NCBI GenBank assembly: GCA_020348385.1
Contig: CP070750.1
Coordinates: 3,585,511-3,649,510, forward strand
Direction of reading: 5' to 3'
Source: Candidatus Aminicenantota bacterium
Lineage (GTDB): Bacteria > Acidobacteriota > Aminicenantia > Aminicenantales > Aminicenantaceae
Length of the DNA: 64,000 nt
Positions 55,220-63,358 of this stretch are shown here, in pieces. The first letter of the stretch is position 1. The number at the start of each line of letters is the position of its first letter. Position numbers and translations under genes: made by a program. Under the pieces are notes generated by a model. That model saw only the letters and a list, made by a program, of their open reading frames with translations. It ran no database searches and was not told where the DNA came from.

Positions 55220-55875
55220 TATTTAATTTTTTTCAACTCCTCCAATTGTTCCTGGTATTTTTTTATATCGAGGATTCCGTAGGTCACCTGTCGGTTGTAG
55301 AGTTCCAGCTCTTCTCGAAAGGAACTTTCAGATAGTTTGGGACTAAATTTCCATTGTCTTGGTTGTGCAAAATTGAACTGGTAGGTGATTCTGTAGCTCA
55401 TGTAAGGATAAACCCAGAGCTCTGACTGTCTTGCGCCTATGTCTTCGTTTGATCGCTCGCGATTGACCCCGTACAGGCCACCGCCTCCCTCTCCCCCTGT
55501 GGGGACGACGACAATCCCTCCCAAATCCGTGTTATCAGCATAGCGAACTTCAGCAGGATTGCCATTGAGGAGAAAGGTTCTCCCTCTATCGGTGTTCCAA
55601 GGCGTGCTACGATTTTCCGTTTTGAAACTTTTGATCACAATATCTAACCGGCTCGTAAATAGTGCCTGTGCTTTTGGGTCTCTGACTGTCCAAAAGAGTT
55701 CCTGGAATTGTGTTTTTCCTTCTTTTGAAAGTTGTTTATAAGCGTCCCATTCGAAGTCCTGCATGATGATGTAATGTTTGGCGTACCATGGGTCCCTCGA
55801 AGGCATGAGTTTTAACGAACAGGCGCTGAAGCAAAGAATAAGGAAAATCACGATCCCCTTTTTGTTAACATTCAT
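55219..55875 (-). CDS. Short GWxTD-type lipoprotein
   Basis: A 218-residue lipoprotein with lipobox CFSACS near residue 19. The domain features DPWYAKHYIIMQDFEWDAY, FQELFWTVRDPKAQ, NTDRGRTFLLNGNPAEVRY and ELWVYPYM match the GWxTD family. The C-terminus ends in a helical KKYQEQLEELKKIK. ATG 55875 follows a strong AGGGAGGGG site; an in-frame start at 55920 is rejected. Translationally coupled to the long VWFA gene. A relic with nearly the same C-terminus lies at 63359-63490. Confidence 0.82.
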   Translation of the reverse strand: MNVNKKGIVIFLILCFSACSLKLMPSRDPWYAKHYIIMQDFEWDAYKQLSKEGKTQFQELFWTVRDPKAQALFTSRLDIVIKSFKTENRSTPWNTDRGRTFLLNGNPAEVRYADNTDLGGIVVVPTGGEGGGGLYGVNRERSNEDIGARQSELWVYPYMSYRITYQFNFAQPRQWKFSPKLSESSFREELELYNRQVTYGILDIKKYQEQLEELKKIK

Positions 55876-55973
55876 TTCCCCCTCCCTTAATAAAAATTTT
55901 TTCTCATCGTAGATGCACATATCAAAGCTTAAATCAAGAATAGGGGATTGTCAAACGAGAGACTTTTTTATTT

Positions 55974-56002
55974 TTGAAAATTGATCTCGTTTGATGTAAA
56001 AT
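55974..56002 (+). promoter_or_regulatory. Sigma70-like promoter of the CBM9-like gene
   Basis: TTGAAA (55974-55979), 17 bases, TAAAAT (55997-56002); each box matches five of six consensus bases. ATG 56027 lies about 18 bases after the expected start, with GGAGG between. Confidence 0.62.
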
Positions 56003-56026
56003 TAAGTTTGATCTTAGGAGGCTAAA

Positions 56027-56869
56027 ATGAATAAGAAAAAATATAATAAGCTTGTTTCCGTTGTCTTCCTTTTGTCTGTCCTAACCTTGACTGGATTTTC
56101 CGCTGAAAATGTCGTTCAGAGCAAATGGACAACTCAACCCCTTACAGTCGATGGCCTAGATGATGAGTGGAAAGGGGATGAGATGGCCTCTGAAAAAAAA
56201 GTGCAAGTGGATTTCGCATTCAGGAACGATGCTCAGAATATGTACGTGCTTTTTATTTTTAAAGACCCGAAGTTCATGAGTTCTATAAATGCAACGGGCA
56301 TCACCTTGTATTATAATACAGAAGGGAAAAAAAAGAAGGACCACGCCTTTCACTTTATTAAAAAGAAAGTCACAGGCGAAGAACTTTTGGCCTACCTGGA
56401 AAAGAGAGGGGAAGTTCTAACAGAACAACAGATGCAGTCGATCATCCCAACAAATACTTACAGTGTGTATATGACAGAGAGGACGGGAAAAAAGGACAAA
56501 AAAATTTCCATAACGGAACCGATCCCAGCCGACTTGAACCCGGGTTTCAAGATAAAAAAGAAGGGCGATGGTTTCATCTATGAATTCAGAGTTCCCCTCA
56601 TCAAGTCTGAGATCTCTCCCAGGGGAATGGGTATTGAGCCTGGACAAAGCCTAAAGATAGGGTTTGAATGGGGTGGGATGACAGAAGCGCTGATGAAGCA
56701 GCTCAGAGCTCAGCCAAGTGGAAGAGGAGACGTCTCCACCGAGAGCAGACCTGGTAGTGTGATTGACAGCAGCAGAGGCGGTGCGACCGGTGCCCCAAGA
56801 AGCGCTTCTGGGAAAATGCCGAAAAAACATGCCTTCTGGATCGATATCAAGCTCGCTCAGGATCAATAA
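56027..56869 (+). CDS. Exported CBM9/DOMON-like domain protein
   Basis: A 280-residue protein with a signal peptide (about 1-26). The CBM9-type start is seen in LTVDGLDDEWKGDEM and the strand pair FAFRNDAQNMYVLFIFKDPKF; the closing strands are FIYEFRVPLI and SLKIGFEWGG. A low-complexity Gly/Ser/Arg tract (about 225-265) precedes a short C-terminal strand. Such domains bind sugars or heme and often accompany surface enzymes; the partner is not obvious here. The GWxTD/VWFA cluster diverges from the same region. Confidence 0.8.
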   Translation: MNKKKYNKLVSVVFLLSVLTLTGFSAENVVQSKWTTQPLTVDGLDDEWKGDEMASEKKVQVDFAFRNDAQNMYVLFIFKDPKFMSSINATGITLYYNTEGKKKKDHAFHFIKKKVTGEELLAYLEKRGEVLTEQQMQSIIPTNTYSVYMTERTGKKDKKISITEPIPADLNPGFKIKKKGDGFIYEFRVPLIKSEISPRGMGIEPGQSLKIGFEWGGMTEALMKQLRAQPSGRGDVSTESRPGSVIDSSRGGATGAPRSASGKMPKKHAFWIDIKLAQDQ

Positions 56870-56873
56870 ACCA

Positions 56874-57002
56874 TCACATAGTCAAGGAAAAAGTCGCACC
56901 GCGAAGCATGTCAACGATCTCTTGATGGACGGCTTCGGATGCGATTTCCAACGGGGTTTCACCTTCGATATTTCAGATATCGAATTCCGCTCCAGATTTC
57001 AT
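56874..57002 (-). pseudogene. Degenerate ankyrin-repeat gene fragment
   Basis: On the minus strand 43 codons encode the tail of an ankyrin protein, KSGAEFDI, an in-frame TGA at 56975-56973, then NIEGETPLEIASEAVHQEIV and a final stop. It aligns with the last repeat of the ankyrin gene at 63491-64000 (NNRGESPLQISERAGFTEIS). Upstream sequence is no longer ankyrin-like. TGA is a normal stop in this genome (for example at 17687 and 19955), so recoding is unlikely and this is a relic. Confidence 0.65.
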
Positions 57003-57413
57003 ACTACAGACCTTCGATTGTCTTCTTGCTCGTAAAACTTCCCTTTCTGTTCGTGGGATGCAAATGTATGTTTGAATACAGCTTATAATCAGCCTTATAG
57101 CAGTAGGGTAGTATTAGCATGAGCAGGAAAGTGATCTTCATGAACTTCGGATATCTCACGCCAAATTCTCCATTTTGTTCTATTTTAACGTGCTTATTAC
57201 CTGGAGTAACCTATAACTTAGGAAAACAGAAGCCATTTGTATGGAGACGGAATCATTTGAGCTAAAGTCTTGTTATCAAAAAACATTGTCCTTTTAGAAC
57301 ATAAAGGGATGGGAAAAATTCAATTTTTTGAATAATATTCAAAAAATTGTACCGATTCTAGAGAATGGAAAATATTAACTGCTTGAAAATAGGAAAGTTA
57401 ACCAAAATTAATA
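57003..57413. other. AT-rich gene-free stretch
   Basis: About 410 bases with no gene that I can support. A 48-codon frame starting at 57119 has no good ribosome site or recognisable product. It contains the perfect palindrome listed separately. In the line 57301-57360 only 14 of 60 bases are G or C. Confidence 0.5.
57321..57349. repeat. Perfect 29-base palindrome (14-base arms, one central base)
   Basis: Arm 57321-57334 is CAATTTTTTGAATA, the centre is A at 57335, and arm 57336-57349 is its exact reverse complement. The stem is AT-rich with no loop, so it looks more like a protein-binding dyad or cruciform than a rho-independent terminator. It lies about 65 bases upstream of a possible promoter for the TonB receptor gene. 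Confidence 0.85.
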
Positions 57414-57441
57414 TTGGTACAAATCTTGCTGTTTTTATAAC
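57414..57441 (+). promoter_or_regulatory. Possible promoter of the TonB-dependent receptor gene
   Basis: TTGGTA (57414-57419), 16 bases, TATAAC (57436-57441). A CTGTT/AACAG inverted repeat (57429-57443) overlaps the -10 box. It would give a leader of about 210 bases. Confidence 0.35.
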
Positions 57442-57538
57442 AGGGTAAAGAAGAATCTATATCTCTGAAGTGTTGCAAACAAATTCAGGCGGGGAGGTGC
57501 AATCACGGTTATTTTTAAGTAAACAAATTGGGTTGGTG

Positions 57539-57644
57539 GAGTGCATTCCTAATGATCGCACTCTAAGGAAAGAGGTCTTCTCAGCCATTAAGGGCTGGGA
57601 AAAGATTGGAAGTCCCGCCCTGTTCCCAAAAAAGAGGCGGGATT
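57539..57644 (+). promoter_or_regulatory. Structured 5' leader with three hairpins before the TonB receptor gene
   Basis: Three consecutive stems are visible: GAGTGC/GCACTC (57539-57544 with 57558-57563), TTCTCAGCC/GGCTGGGAA (57578-57586 with 57593-57601, one G-U pair), and AGTCCCGCC/GGCGGGATT (57611-57619 with 57636-57644, one G-U pair). The last ends four bases before the AAGGAGG ribosome site. No U-run follows, so it is not an ordinary terminator. A regulatory RNA leader is possible; I cannot match it to a known riboswitch. Confidence 0.45.
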
Positions 57645-57659
57645 AACCAAGGAGGATGA

Positions 57660-60600
57660 ATGGTTAAATACAGAAATTTATTTTTTGCTTTTCTTGGCGT
57701 CGTTATTCTCACGTCTTCGCTGTTCGCGCAGATTCCGACCAAAGGAAATCTGTCCGGGACGGTTACTGATGAAGATGGGGGGCCCTTACCGGGCGTGGCC
57801 GTAGAAGCCATCAGCCCTAGCCTCCTGGGTAAAGCCACGGCTGTGACGGATGTCAACGGCCGGTACCGGATTCTCTCACTTACTGCAGGGCTCTACACGA
57901 TAACCTATAATCTGGAAGGCTTCAGGCCGGTGACCCGGGCGGAAATCGTCGTTCAGATCAACGCGACGGTCACGGTGGATGTTGTCATGCAGATGGGTAC
58001 GATCGAGGAACAGATCACGGTTGTGGGCCAGTCGCCGCTCATCGACGTCAAGAGCACGACCAAGGGGATGACCATCACCAAGGTGATGTTCGAGATTCTG
58101 CCCAAGGGGCGGAACTTCGACACCCTGGTCACGGCGGTGCCGGGGGTTAACAACGAGCCTTGGCTGGGCGGTGTTTCGGTGGACGGGGCGTCTGCGGCCG
58201 AGAACATGTACTACGTCGACGGCACGGACATTACACAGGTCGACCGAGGCCGATCCGGACAGAGTGCGGCATTCGAGTTCGTGGAAGAAGTCCAGATCGT
58301 GGCCAGCGGCTATGAGGCGGAGTACGGCGGCGCCCTGGGCGGTGTGGTCAGTGTCATCACGCGCCAGGGAGGAAACGAATTCCATGGTGAGCTCATCGGC
58401 TACTACAGCGGTTCGAGATTGACAGGCAAGGAGCGGGATATTCTCCGCCGGAGTCCCGAAAATGTTCGCGTCGCCGAGTATGTCAATTACCAAGACTTGT
58501 ACGGCAAGGACCTGATAGACAGGTATGAAGTCGGATTCAGCCTGGGCGGCTATATTATCAAAGACCGGTTGTGGTTCTTCGGTTCCTTCCTCCCCGTATT
58601 CCACACTCAAGAGAGGCATGTCGAGTTCTTAACCGATCCCCCTGTTGAAGGAGATTACGATCGGAAGACCACCTGGATGAATTTCCAGGCCAAAATAACC
58701 GCGCAGCCGTTCAGCTTCATGCGGGTGGGGGCATCGTTTGTGAACAATTTCCGCAGATACCGGGGACACCTTCCCTCGCGCTCCGGCACCAGCAACCCGG
58801 ACGACCCCTACTGGGACAAATACGGTTTTGACTACCCCAACTGGACCGCCTCCGGCTTTGCGGACCTGACCCTGTCCAACAACTTCATGGTCAACATCCG
58901 GGGAGGCAAGTTCCTGTACGATCAGACTAATCAGCAGGTCACTGGCGAGCTTACGGGAATACCCCGCTGGTATATGGGCGGTGAAGATATGTCACTTTGG
59001 GATGGAACAGCGATGGAGATTCCCGCCTCACTTCAGAGAAAGAGAGGCTGGTCCAGCCGGTCGGGGATTCTGGAGTACAAGAAGTGGGAAAAATCCAAGA
59101 TGCATCTCGGAGCCGACTTCACCTATTTCCTGTCCGCCGCCGGCGAGCACGCCATGAAGTTCGGTGTGCAGTGGGTGCGTCAGGGAGAAGTCTCTGACCG
59201 CACAGTCGATCAGAACTATCCCTATGTTTACTTCAATTGGGACCGACCGGCCGTCGTCAGCGGAGTTGATTACGGCATTGGAACCTACGGAACATATCAG
59301 ATCCGGGGGAATGATGCCACCGGACCTTTCGGAGACTTCTTCGATGTCTCAAACGACCGCTGGTCCCTGTACATCCAGGATGCCTGGACGATCGGCGATA
59401 AGCTGACCATCAACGCGGGAATCCGGGCTGAATCTGAGTACATCCCCCCGTTTTCTGCGGATCCCTCAATTCCCAAGAACTTTAATCCCATTGAATTCTC
59501 CTTCGGCGACAAGCTAGCGCCCCGGCTCGGGTTCATTTACGACGTGTACGGCGACACCAGCTTAAAAGTCTTCGGAAGCTTCGGCATCTACTACGATGTG
59601 ATCAAGACCTACATGCCGGCCCACTCCTATGCCGGGTTTAAGTGGAAAAGCGCCTACTACTCACTGGACACCTATGAATGGGACAAGATAGGCGTGGGTG
59701 GTAACTTCCCCGGCACGCTCCTGGCGGTCATCGATCACCGCACACCTTCGTTCGATTCCACCGATCCGGATCTTAAGCCCGTGGGCCAGCGCGAATTATC
59801 GTTTGGTGCCGAAAAGCTGTTGATGGAGAACTTCTCAGCCTCGATCAGGGTCGTGAACAAGACGCTGCTCCATACCATCGAAGACGTGGGCGTCATCATT
59901 CCCGGCGCAGGAGAAAAGTATTACGAGACCAATCCCGGTTTCGGCTACTCGCTCCATATCGGCAACGGGACCGGCAAGTTCGATCCCAAGTTTCCCGAGA
60001 CTCCCAGAGCGAGACGCGTGTACTGGGCGGTGAACTTCGCTCTGGACAAGCGGCTGGCGAACAACTGGCTGGGCGGATTCTCGTACACCTGGAGCCGGCT
60101 GACGGGAAATTATTCCGGCCTGGGCAGCTCCGATGAGTACGGACGGACCAGCCCGTATGTGGAGAGAAGCTTTGATAACTGGGCCATGGCCTACACCAAG
60201 GATCTCACTCCGCTCGACGGGCCCCTGATCACCGACCGAACCCATTTCTTTAAGCTCTACGGTGCGTATACCTTCCCGTGGCGCCTTACCGTCGGCGCCG
60301 TCGTAAACGCCATGAGCGGTACGCCGTTTTCAGAACGCTATGCATTGCGTGGCGCCTACTTTTATCCTTGGGGCTATGGAAAGCAGAGGCTCGATGACGG
60401 CAGTATCGTGGAAGAGAGGTTCCCCTTCCTATGGTTCGCCAACCTCTACGCGGAATACAACCTCAAGATCACCCAGCGATACCGGATCCAGGTCAATGTC
60501 AACGTGGACAATGTCTTCAACATTGCAACCGCACGCCGAGTCGATAACACCCGATGCCTATGGACGATGACCGTCACCGAAGAAATGCTTCTCTCAAAGA

Positions 60601-60716
60601 ACTGGGATGTTTTGACTACTCCCGATATAAACTACGAGCAGGATCCCCTGTACAAAATGGAGTATGAGTATTATCCCCCGATCAGTGTACGATTCGGCAT
60701 AAAGTTCATGTTCTAG
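57660..60716 (+). CDS. Oar-like TonB-dependent outer-membrane receptor with carboxypeptidase-regulatory domain
   Basis: A 1018-residue outer-membrane protein. Signal peptide about 1-22; a carboxypeptidase D regulatory-like domain at about 28-110 (GNLSGTVTDEDGGPLPGVAV, DVNGRYRILSLTAGLYTITY); a plug domain from about 115 to 230 (YYVDGTDITQVDRG, YGGALGGVVSVITRQGGNEF); then a beta-barrel to the C-terminal Phe (SVRFGIKFMF). It would import or export large substrates such as oligosaccharides or peptides, using TonB energy. It is visibly richer in G+C than the genes to its left (36 of 60 bases in the line at 58021). A strong terminator follows. Confidence 0.92.
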   Translation: MVKYRNLFFAFLGVVILTSSLFAQIPTKGNLSGTVTDEDGGPLPGVAVEAISPSLLGKATAVTDVNGRYRILSLTAGLYTITYNLEGFRPVTRAEIVVQINATVTVDVVMQMGTIEEQITVVGQSPLIDVKSTTKGMTITKVMFEILPKGRNFDTLVTAVPGVNNEPWLGGVSVDGASAAENMYYVDGTDITQVDRGRSGQSAAFEFVEEVQIVASGYEAEYGGALGGVVSVITRQGGNEFHGELIGYYSGSRLTGKERDILRRSPENVRVAEYVNYQDLYGKDLIDRYEVGFSLGGYIIKDRLWFFGSFLPVFHTQERHVEFLTDPPVEGDYDRKTTWMNFQAKITAQPFSFMRVGASFVNNFRRYRGHLPSRSGTSNPDDPYWDKYGFDYPNWTASGFADLTLSNNFMVNIRGGKFLYDQTNQQVTGELTGIPRWYMGGEDMSLWDGTAMEIPASLQRKRGWSSRSGILEYKKWEKSKMHLGADFTYFLSAAGEHAMKFGVQWVRQGEVSDRTVDQNYPYVYFNWDRPAVVSGVDYGIGTYGTYQIRGNDATGPFGDFFDVSNDRWSLYIQDAWTIGDKLTINAGIRAESEYIPPFSADPSIPKNFNPIEFSFGDKLAPRLGFIYDVYGDTSLKVFGSFGIYYDVIKTYMPAHSYAGFKWKSAYYSLDTYEWDKIGVGGNFPGTLLAVIDHRTPSFDSTDPDLKPVGQRELSFGAEKLLMENFSASIRVVNKTLLHTIEDVGVIIPGAGEKYYETNPGFGYSLHIGNGTGKFDPKFPETPRARRVYWAVNFALDKRLANNWLGGFSYTWSRLTGNYSGLGSSDEYGRTSPYVERSFDNWAMAYTKDLTPLDGPLITDRTHFFKLYGAYTFPWRLTVGAVVNAMSGTPFSERYALRGAYFYPWGYGKQRLDDGSIVEERFPFLWFANLYAEYNLKITQRYRIQVNVNVDNVFNIATARRVDNTRCLWTMTVTEEMLLSKNWDVLTTPDINYEQDPLYKMEYEYYPPISVRFGIKFMF

Positions 60717-60738
60717 AGTTCTTCTCAAGTAGCAACTC

Positions 60739-60776
60739 AAACCCGCCTCCTCTTGACGAGGAGGCGGGTTTTTTTA
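60739..60776 (+). terminator. Strong rho-independent terminator after the TonB receptor gene
   Basis: A perfect 14-base-pair stem (60739-60752 with 60758-60771), built on ACCCGCCTCCTC, has a five-base loop TTGAC and runs directly into a T-run (60769-60775). It lies 22 bases after the receptor stop codon. Confidence 0.95.
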
Positions 60777-60777
60777 T

Positions 60778-60806
60778 TTGACTCCAGCGGGGCGATCGGG
60801 TACTTT
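60778..60806 (+). promoter_or_regulatory. Weak promoter candidate for the sulfatase-fold/TPR gene
   Basis: TTGACT (60778-60783), 17 bases, TACTTT (60801-60806), just after the terminator. The -10 box matches three of six bases. Transcription would start almost at the ATG (60813). Confidence 0.25.
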
Positions 60807-60812
60807 AACCTC

Positions 60813-63059
60813 ATGGCGAAGAAAAAGAAGAAGAAAAAAAAGCGGAGAAGGACTCAGGTGCCCCTGCCTCCCAAACCAACGACTAAGACCGTTGAGATAA
60901 AGCCCGTTCCCGAGAAAAAATCGAAAAATCTAAAAGTTTTTCTCTTCGCAAGCTTGTTTATCATAGCGGCTGCGGTGGTGTTTATCGTCTTATTCGTCTT
61001 AAGCCCGCGACAAGAGCAAATCCTGCGAAACAGCGGCCTCAATGTCCTGCTCATAACACTTGATACGACCCGAGCCGACCGGCTCGGCAGCTACGGCTAT
61101 GCCCAGGCAAATACTCCCAACCTCGATTTTCTGGCCGCAAACGGCGTCCGTTTTGCGAACGCCTACTGCCAGGTCCCCTTGACCTTCCCCTCCCACTGTT
61201 CCATCCTGACCGGGACCACCCCCCTTTACCATCAGGTCCGGAACAATGGGACCTACTATCTCGCGCCGGAACTTCAGACGCTGGCCGAAGCCTTGAAGGC
61301 CCTGGACATGGAGACGGCAGCTTTTGTCAGCTCCTTTACCGTGGATTCGCGTTTTGGCCTTGATCAGGGCTTCGATGTCTATGAAGATCAGTTCGCGCCG
61401 GGCCAGGCCTTCAAGGCCTTGAATTCCGAAAAGAGGGCGGCGGATGTCTTCGCCCCCTTTGCCGGCTGGCTGGATGAGAACCGGGCTGCCCATTTCTTCG
61501 CCTGGGTTCATTTTTTCGATCCCCACATCCCTTACGATCCGCCGTCTCCCTATCGGGAGCAGTTCCCGGGTGAGCCCTATGACGGCGAAATCGCCTATAT
61601 GGATTCCTTCATCGGCCTAATGTTGGAGAAGATGCGAGAGTACGCTATCCTCGATAAAACGCTGATCGTCGTTGCCGGCGACCACGGGGAGGCCTTCGGC
61701 GAGAAACAGGAGCGGGGTCATGGGATTTTTATCTATGAGGGATCGATGAAGGTCCCGCTTATTTTTTATGTCGGAGAGAGTCTCCCTCAAGGCAGGGTCA
61801 TCGAGGCGCGGGTGAGGTTGATCGATATCATGCCTTCCATCCTGGATCTATTGGATGCGCCTCCGGTTGAGAATGTCCAGGGCATAAGCCTTCTCCCCTA
61901 CATGTCGGGAAATGAGAATCAGGACCTGCCCGCCTACGTGGAAAGCTTCTTCCCGCGCGAGAACTACGGCTGGTCCGAATTGGTGGGCCTGATCGACGGG
62001 CCCTGGAAATACGTCAAGGCACCGAGAGAAGAGCTCTATAATCTCGAACAGGATCCCTTGGAGGAAACGAACCTCATCCAGCGGGAGCGGAGGGTAGTCC
62101 AGGAGAAGAAAGAAAAATTAGCGGAAATCATCGAAAAGTCGACCTCCCCGCTCGTTACAGAAAAAAGGGCCATGTCCGACGAAGAAATCCAGCGGCTGCG
62201 CTCTCTGGGCTATATCTCATTCGCCGGGGGCACTCCCAAGGGCGATCTTCCCGACCCCAAGGACCGGATTGAGGAGATGCTGATGATCCAGGAGGCTGAA
62301 TCGTATGAACTGGGACAAAGGTTTCAGGACGCCGAGGCGATCTATGAAAAGCTGTTGGCCCTGCGGCCCGACGTTCCCACCAGCTATGTGAACGTGGCGC
62401 TCATGAAGGCCCGCAGCGAGAAGATGGATGAGGCCATCCAGATTCTGGAGCAGGGTGTCGAACGAATGCCGGACTCCGAGGTACTTCTCTCCCGCCTGGG
62501 ACACACCTATATGGTGGCCGGCCGGGTCAAGAAGGCCCTCGATACCTTTGACCGGATTCTCAAGACCAATCCCCGCTATTTTGATGCGCTGATGGCGACG
62601 GCCTGGATGCTCGACCTCATCGGCCAGAAGGAAGATGCGCAGGGTTATTACCGGAAAACCCTGGAAGTCGAGCCGGAAAACAAATTCGCCCGTAAGAATT
62701 ATGCCCTGAGCCTGGCGACTTCAGGGAAGTTGAATCCAGCTATCGAGATCTACAGCCGGCTGATCGAGGACTATCCGGACGACCATGAGATCCGTAAGGA
62801 GTTGGGAATAGCCTATGGGGCCGCTGGTGAAATCAGCCGGTCCATCGAGCAATTGGAGAAAGCCGTCAGCCTCCATCCGGATCCGTTGGCCTATCTGAAC
62901 CTGGCTGTGGCCATGCGAAAAGTGGGAAAGCTCGAGGATGCCATACGTTATCTCAAGCTCTACCTGGAGAATTCGGAAGGAGAGAGCGAGGAGCGCATCG
63001 CCCAGGCCCGCGCTGAGCTTCAGGCCTTGGAAAGGTCTTTAAAAAGCCCTGCCTTTTAA
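60813..63059 (+). CDS. Membrane-anchored sulfatase-fold (alkaline phosphatase superfamily) protein with TPR repeats
   Basis: A 748-residue protein. The N-terminus is strikingly basic (eight Lys then Arg residues at 3-13), followed by a Pro-rich linker and one membrane helix at about 41-63, placing the rest outside the cytoplasm. The sulfatase-fold domain (about 75-430) has LLITLDTTRADRLGSYGY, the site VPLTFPSHCSILTG, HFFDPHIPYDPP and VVAGDHGEAFGE. The CxPSR formylglycine motif of true sulfatases is absent; Thr in the LTFPSH segment is the likely nucleophile, as in phospho-transferring relatives. At least six TPR-like helices follow (from about 500). ATG 60813 is chosen because earlier frames run through the terminator; no clear ribosome site is seen. 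Confidence 0.85.
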   Translation: MAKKKKKKKKRRRTQVPLPPKPTTKTVEIKPVPEKKSKNLKVFLFASLFIIAAAVVFIVLFVLSPRQEQILRNSGLNVLLITLDTTRADRLGSYGYAQANTPNLDFLAANGVRFANAYCQVPLTFPSHCSILTGTTPLYHQVRNNGTYYLAPELQTLAEALKALDMETAAFVSSFTVDSRFGLDQGFDVYEDQFAPGQAFKALNSEKRAADVFAPFAGWLDENRAAHFFAWVHFFDPHIPYDPPSPYREQFPGEPYDGEIAYMDSFIGLMLEKMREYAILDKTLIVVAGDHGEAFGEKQERGHGIFIYEGSMKVPLIFYVGESLPQGRVIEARVRLIDIMPSILDLLDAPPVENVQGISLLPYMSGNENQDLPAYVESFFPRENYGWSELVGLIDGPWKYVKAPREELYNLEQDPLEETNLIQRERRVVQEKKEKLAEIIEKSTSPLVTEKRAMSDEEIQRLRSLGYISFAGGTPKGDLPDPKDRIEEMLMIQEAESYELGQRFQDAEAIYEKLLALRPDVPTSYVNVALMKARSEKMDEAIQILEQGVERMPDSEVLLSRLGHTYMVAGRVKKALDTFDRILKTNPRYFDALMATAWMLDLIGQKEDAQGYYRKTLEVEPENKFARKNYALSLATSGKLNPAIEIYSRLIEDYPDDHEIRKELGIAYGAAGEISRSIEQLEKAVSLHPDPLAYLNLAVAMRKVGKLEDAIRYLKLYLENSEGESEERIAQARAELQALERSLKSPAF

Positions 63060-63324
63060 TCTTCTCAAGGTATTCCAGCATGCTCCTGACACTGCCCGCC
63101 AACTCGGAGCCGGGGTCGATCTCCAGGAATTTCCGGAAATTCGCCTCGGCATTGGAGTAATCTTCCTTGTTGAGATACACCAGCCCCAGGCGGTAATAGG
63201 GGAGGCTCCAATCCGGTTTAATCCTAATCGCTGTCCCATAGTAGGTGATGGCTTCTTCAAGATTCCGGTTGGAGAAGTAGAATTCGCCCACGTTATAGGC
63301 CAGGATCTCGTTATCGATTGTCAC
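62953..63324 (-). pseudogene. Truncated TPR-protein fragment
   Basis: The minus-strand frame encodes two clear TPR repeats (YNVGEFYFSNRNLEEAITYY; PYYRLGLVYLNKEDYSNAEA) and the usual post-TPR helix (LAGSVRSMLEYLEKIKR). Beyond that point, at about 63060, it simply runs antisense through the end of the sulfatase-fold gene, so the native C-terminus is missing. The upstream side is closed by a TAG directly before the GTG at 63324, without a ribosome site. It is best read as a remnant of a larger TPR gene. Confidence 0.55.
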
Positions 63325-63358
63325 CTACCGGTTTGATTTTACATTGCCCCGAAGCTGA

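Noticed and set aside
56973..56975. TGA recoding (as Trp) in the ankyrin fragment
   Set aside because: TGA ends several well-supported genes here, including the mannosidase and UroD-like genes, so genetic-code reassignment is not supported.
57119..57265. 48-codon frame in the gap before the TonB receptor gene
   Set aside because: Only a poor AGGG-like site upstream, no domain and AT-rich surroundings; not enough to call a gene.
57876..58619. Minus-strand frame of 247 codons in the TonB receptor gene
   Set aside because: High G+C lengthens antisense frames; the plus-strand receptor domains are unambiguous.
60753..60812. Upstream in-frame start for the sulfatase-fold gene
   Set aside because: It would begin inside the loop and stem of the strong terminator at 60739-60776; ATG at 60813 is preferred.
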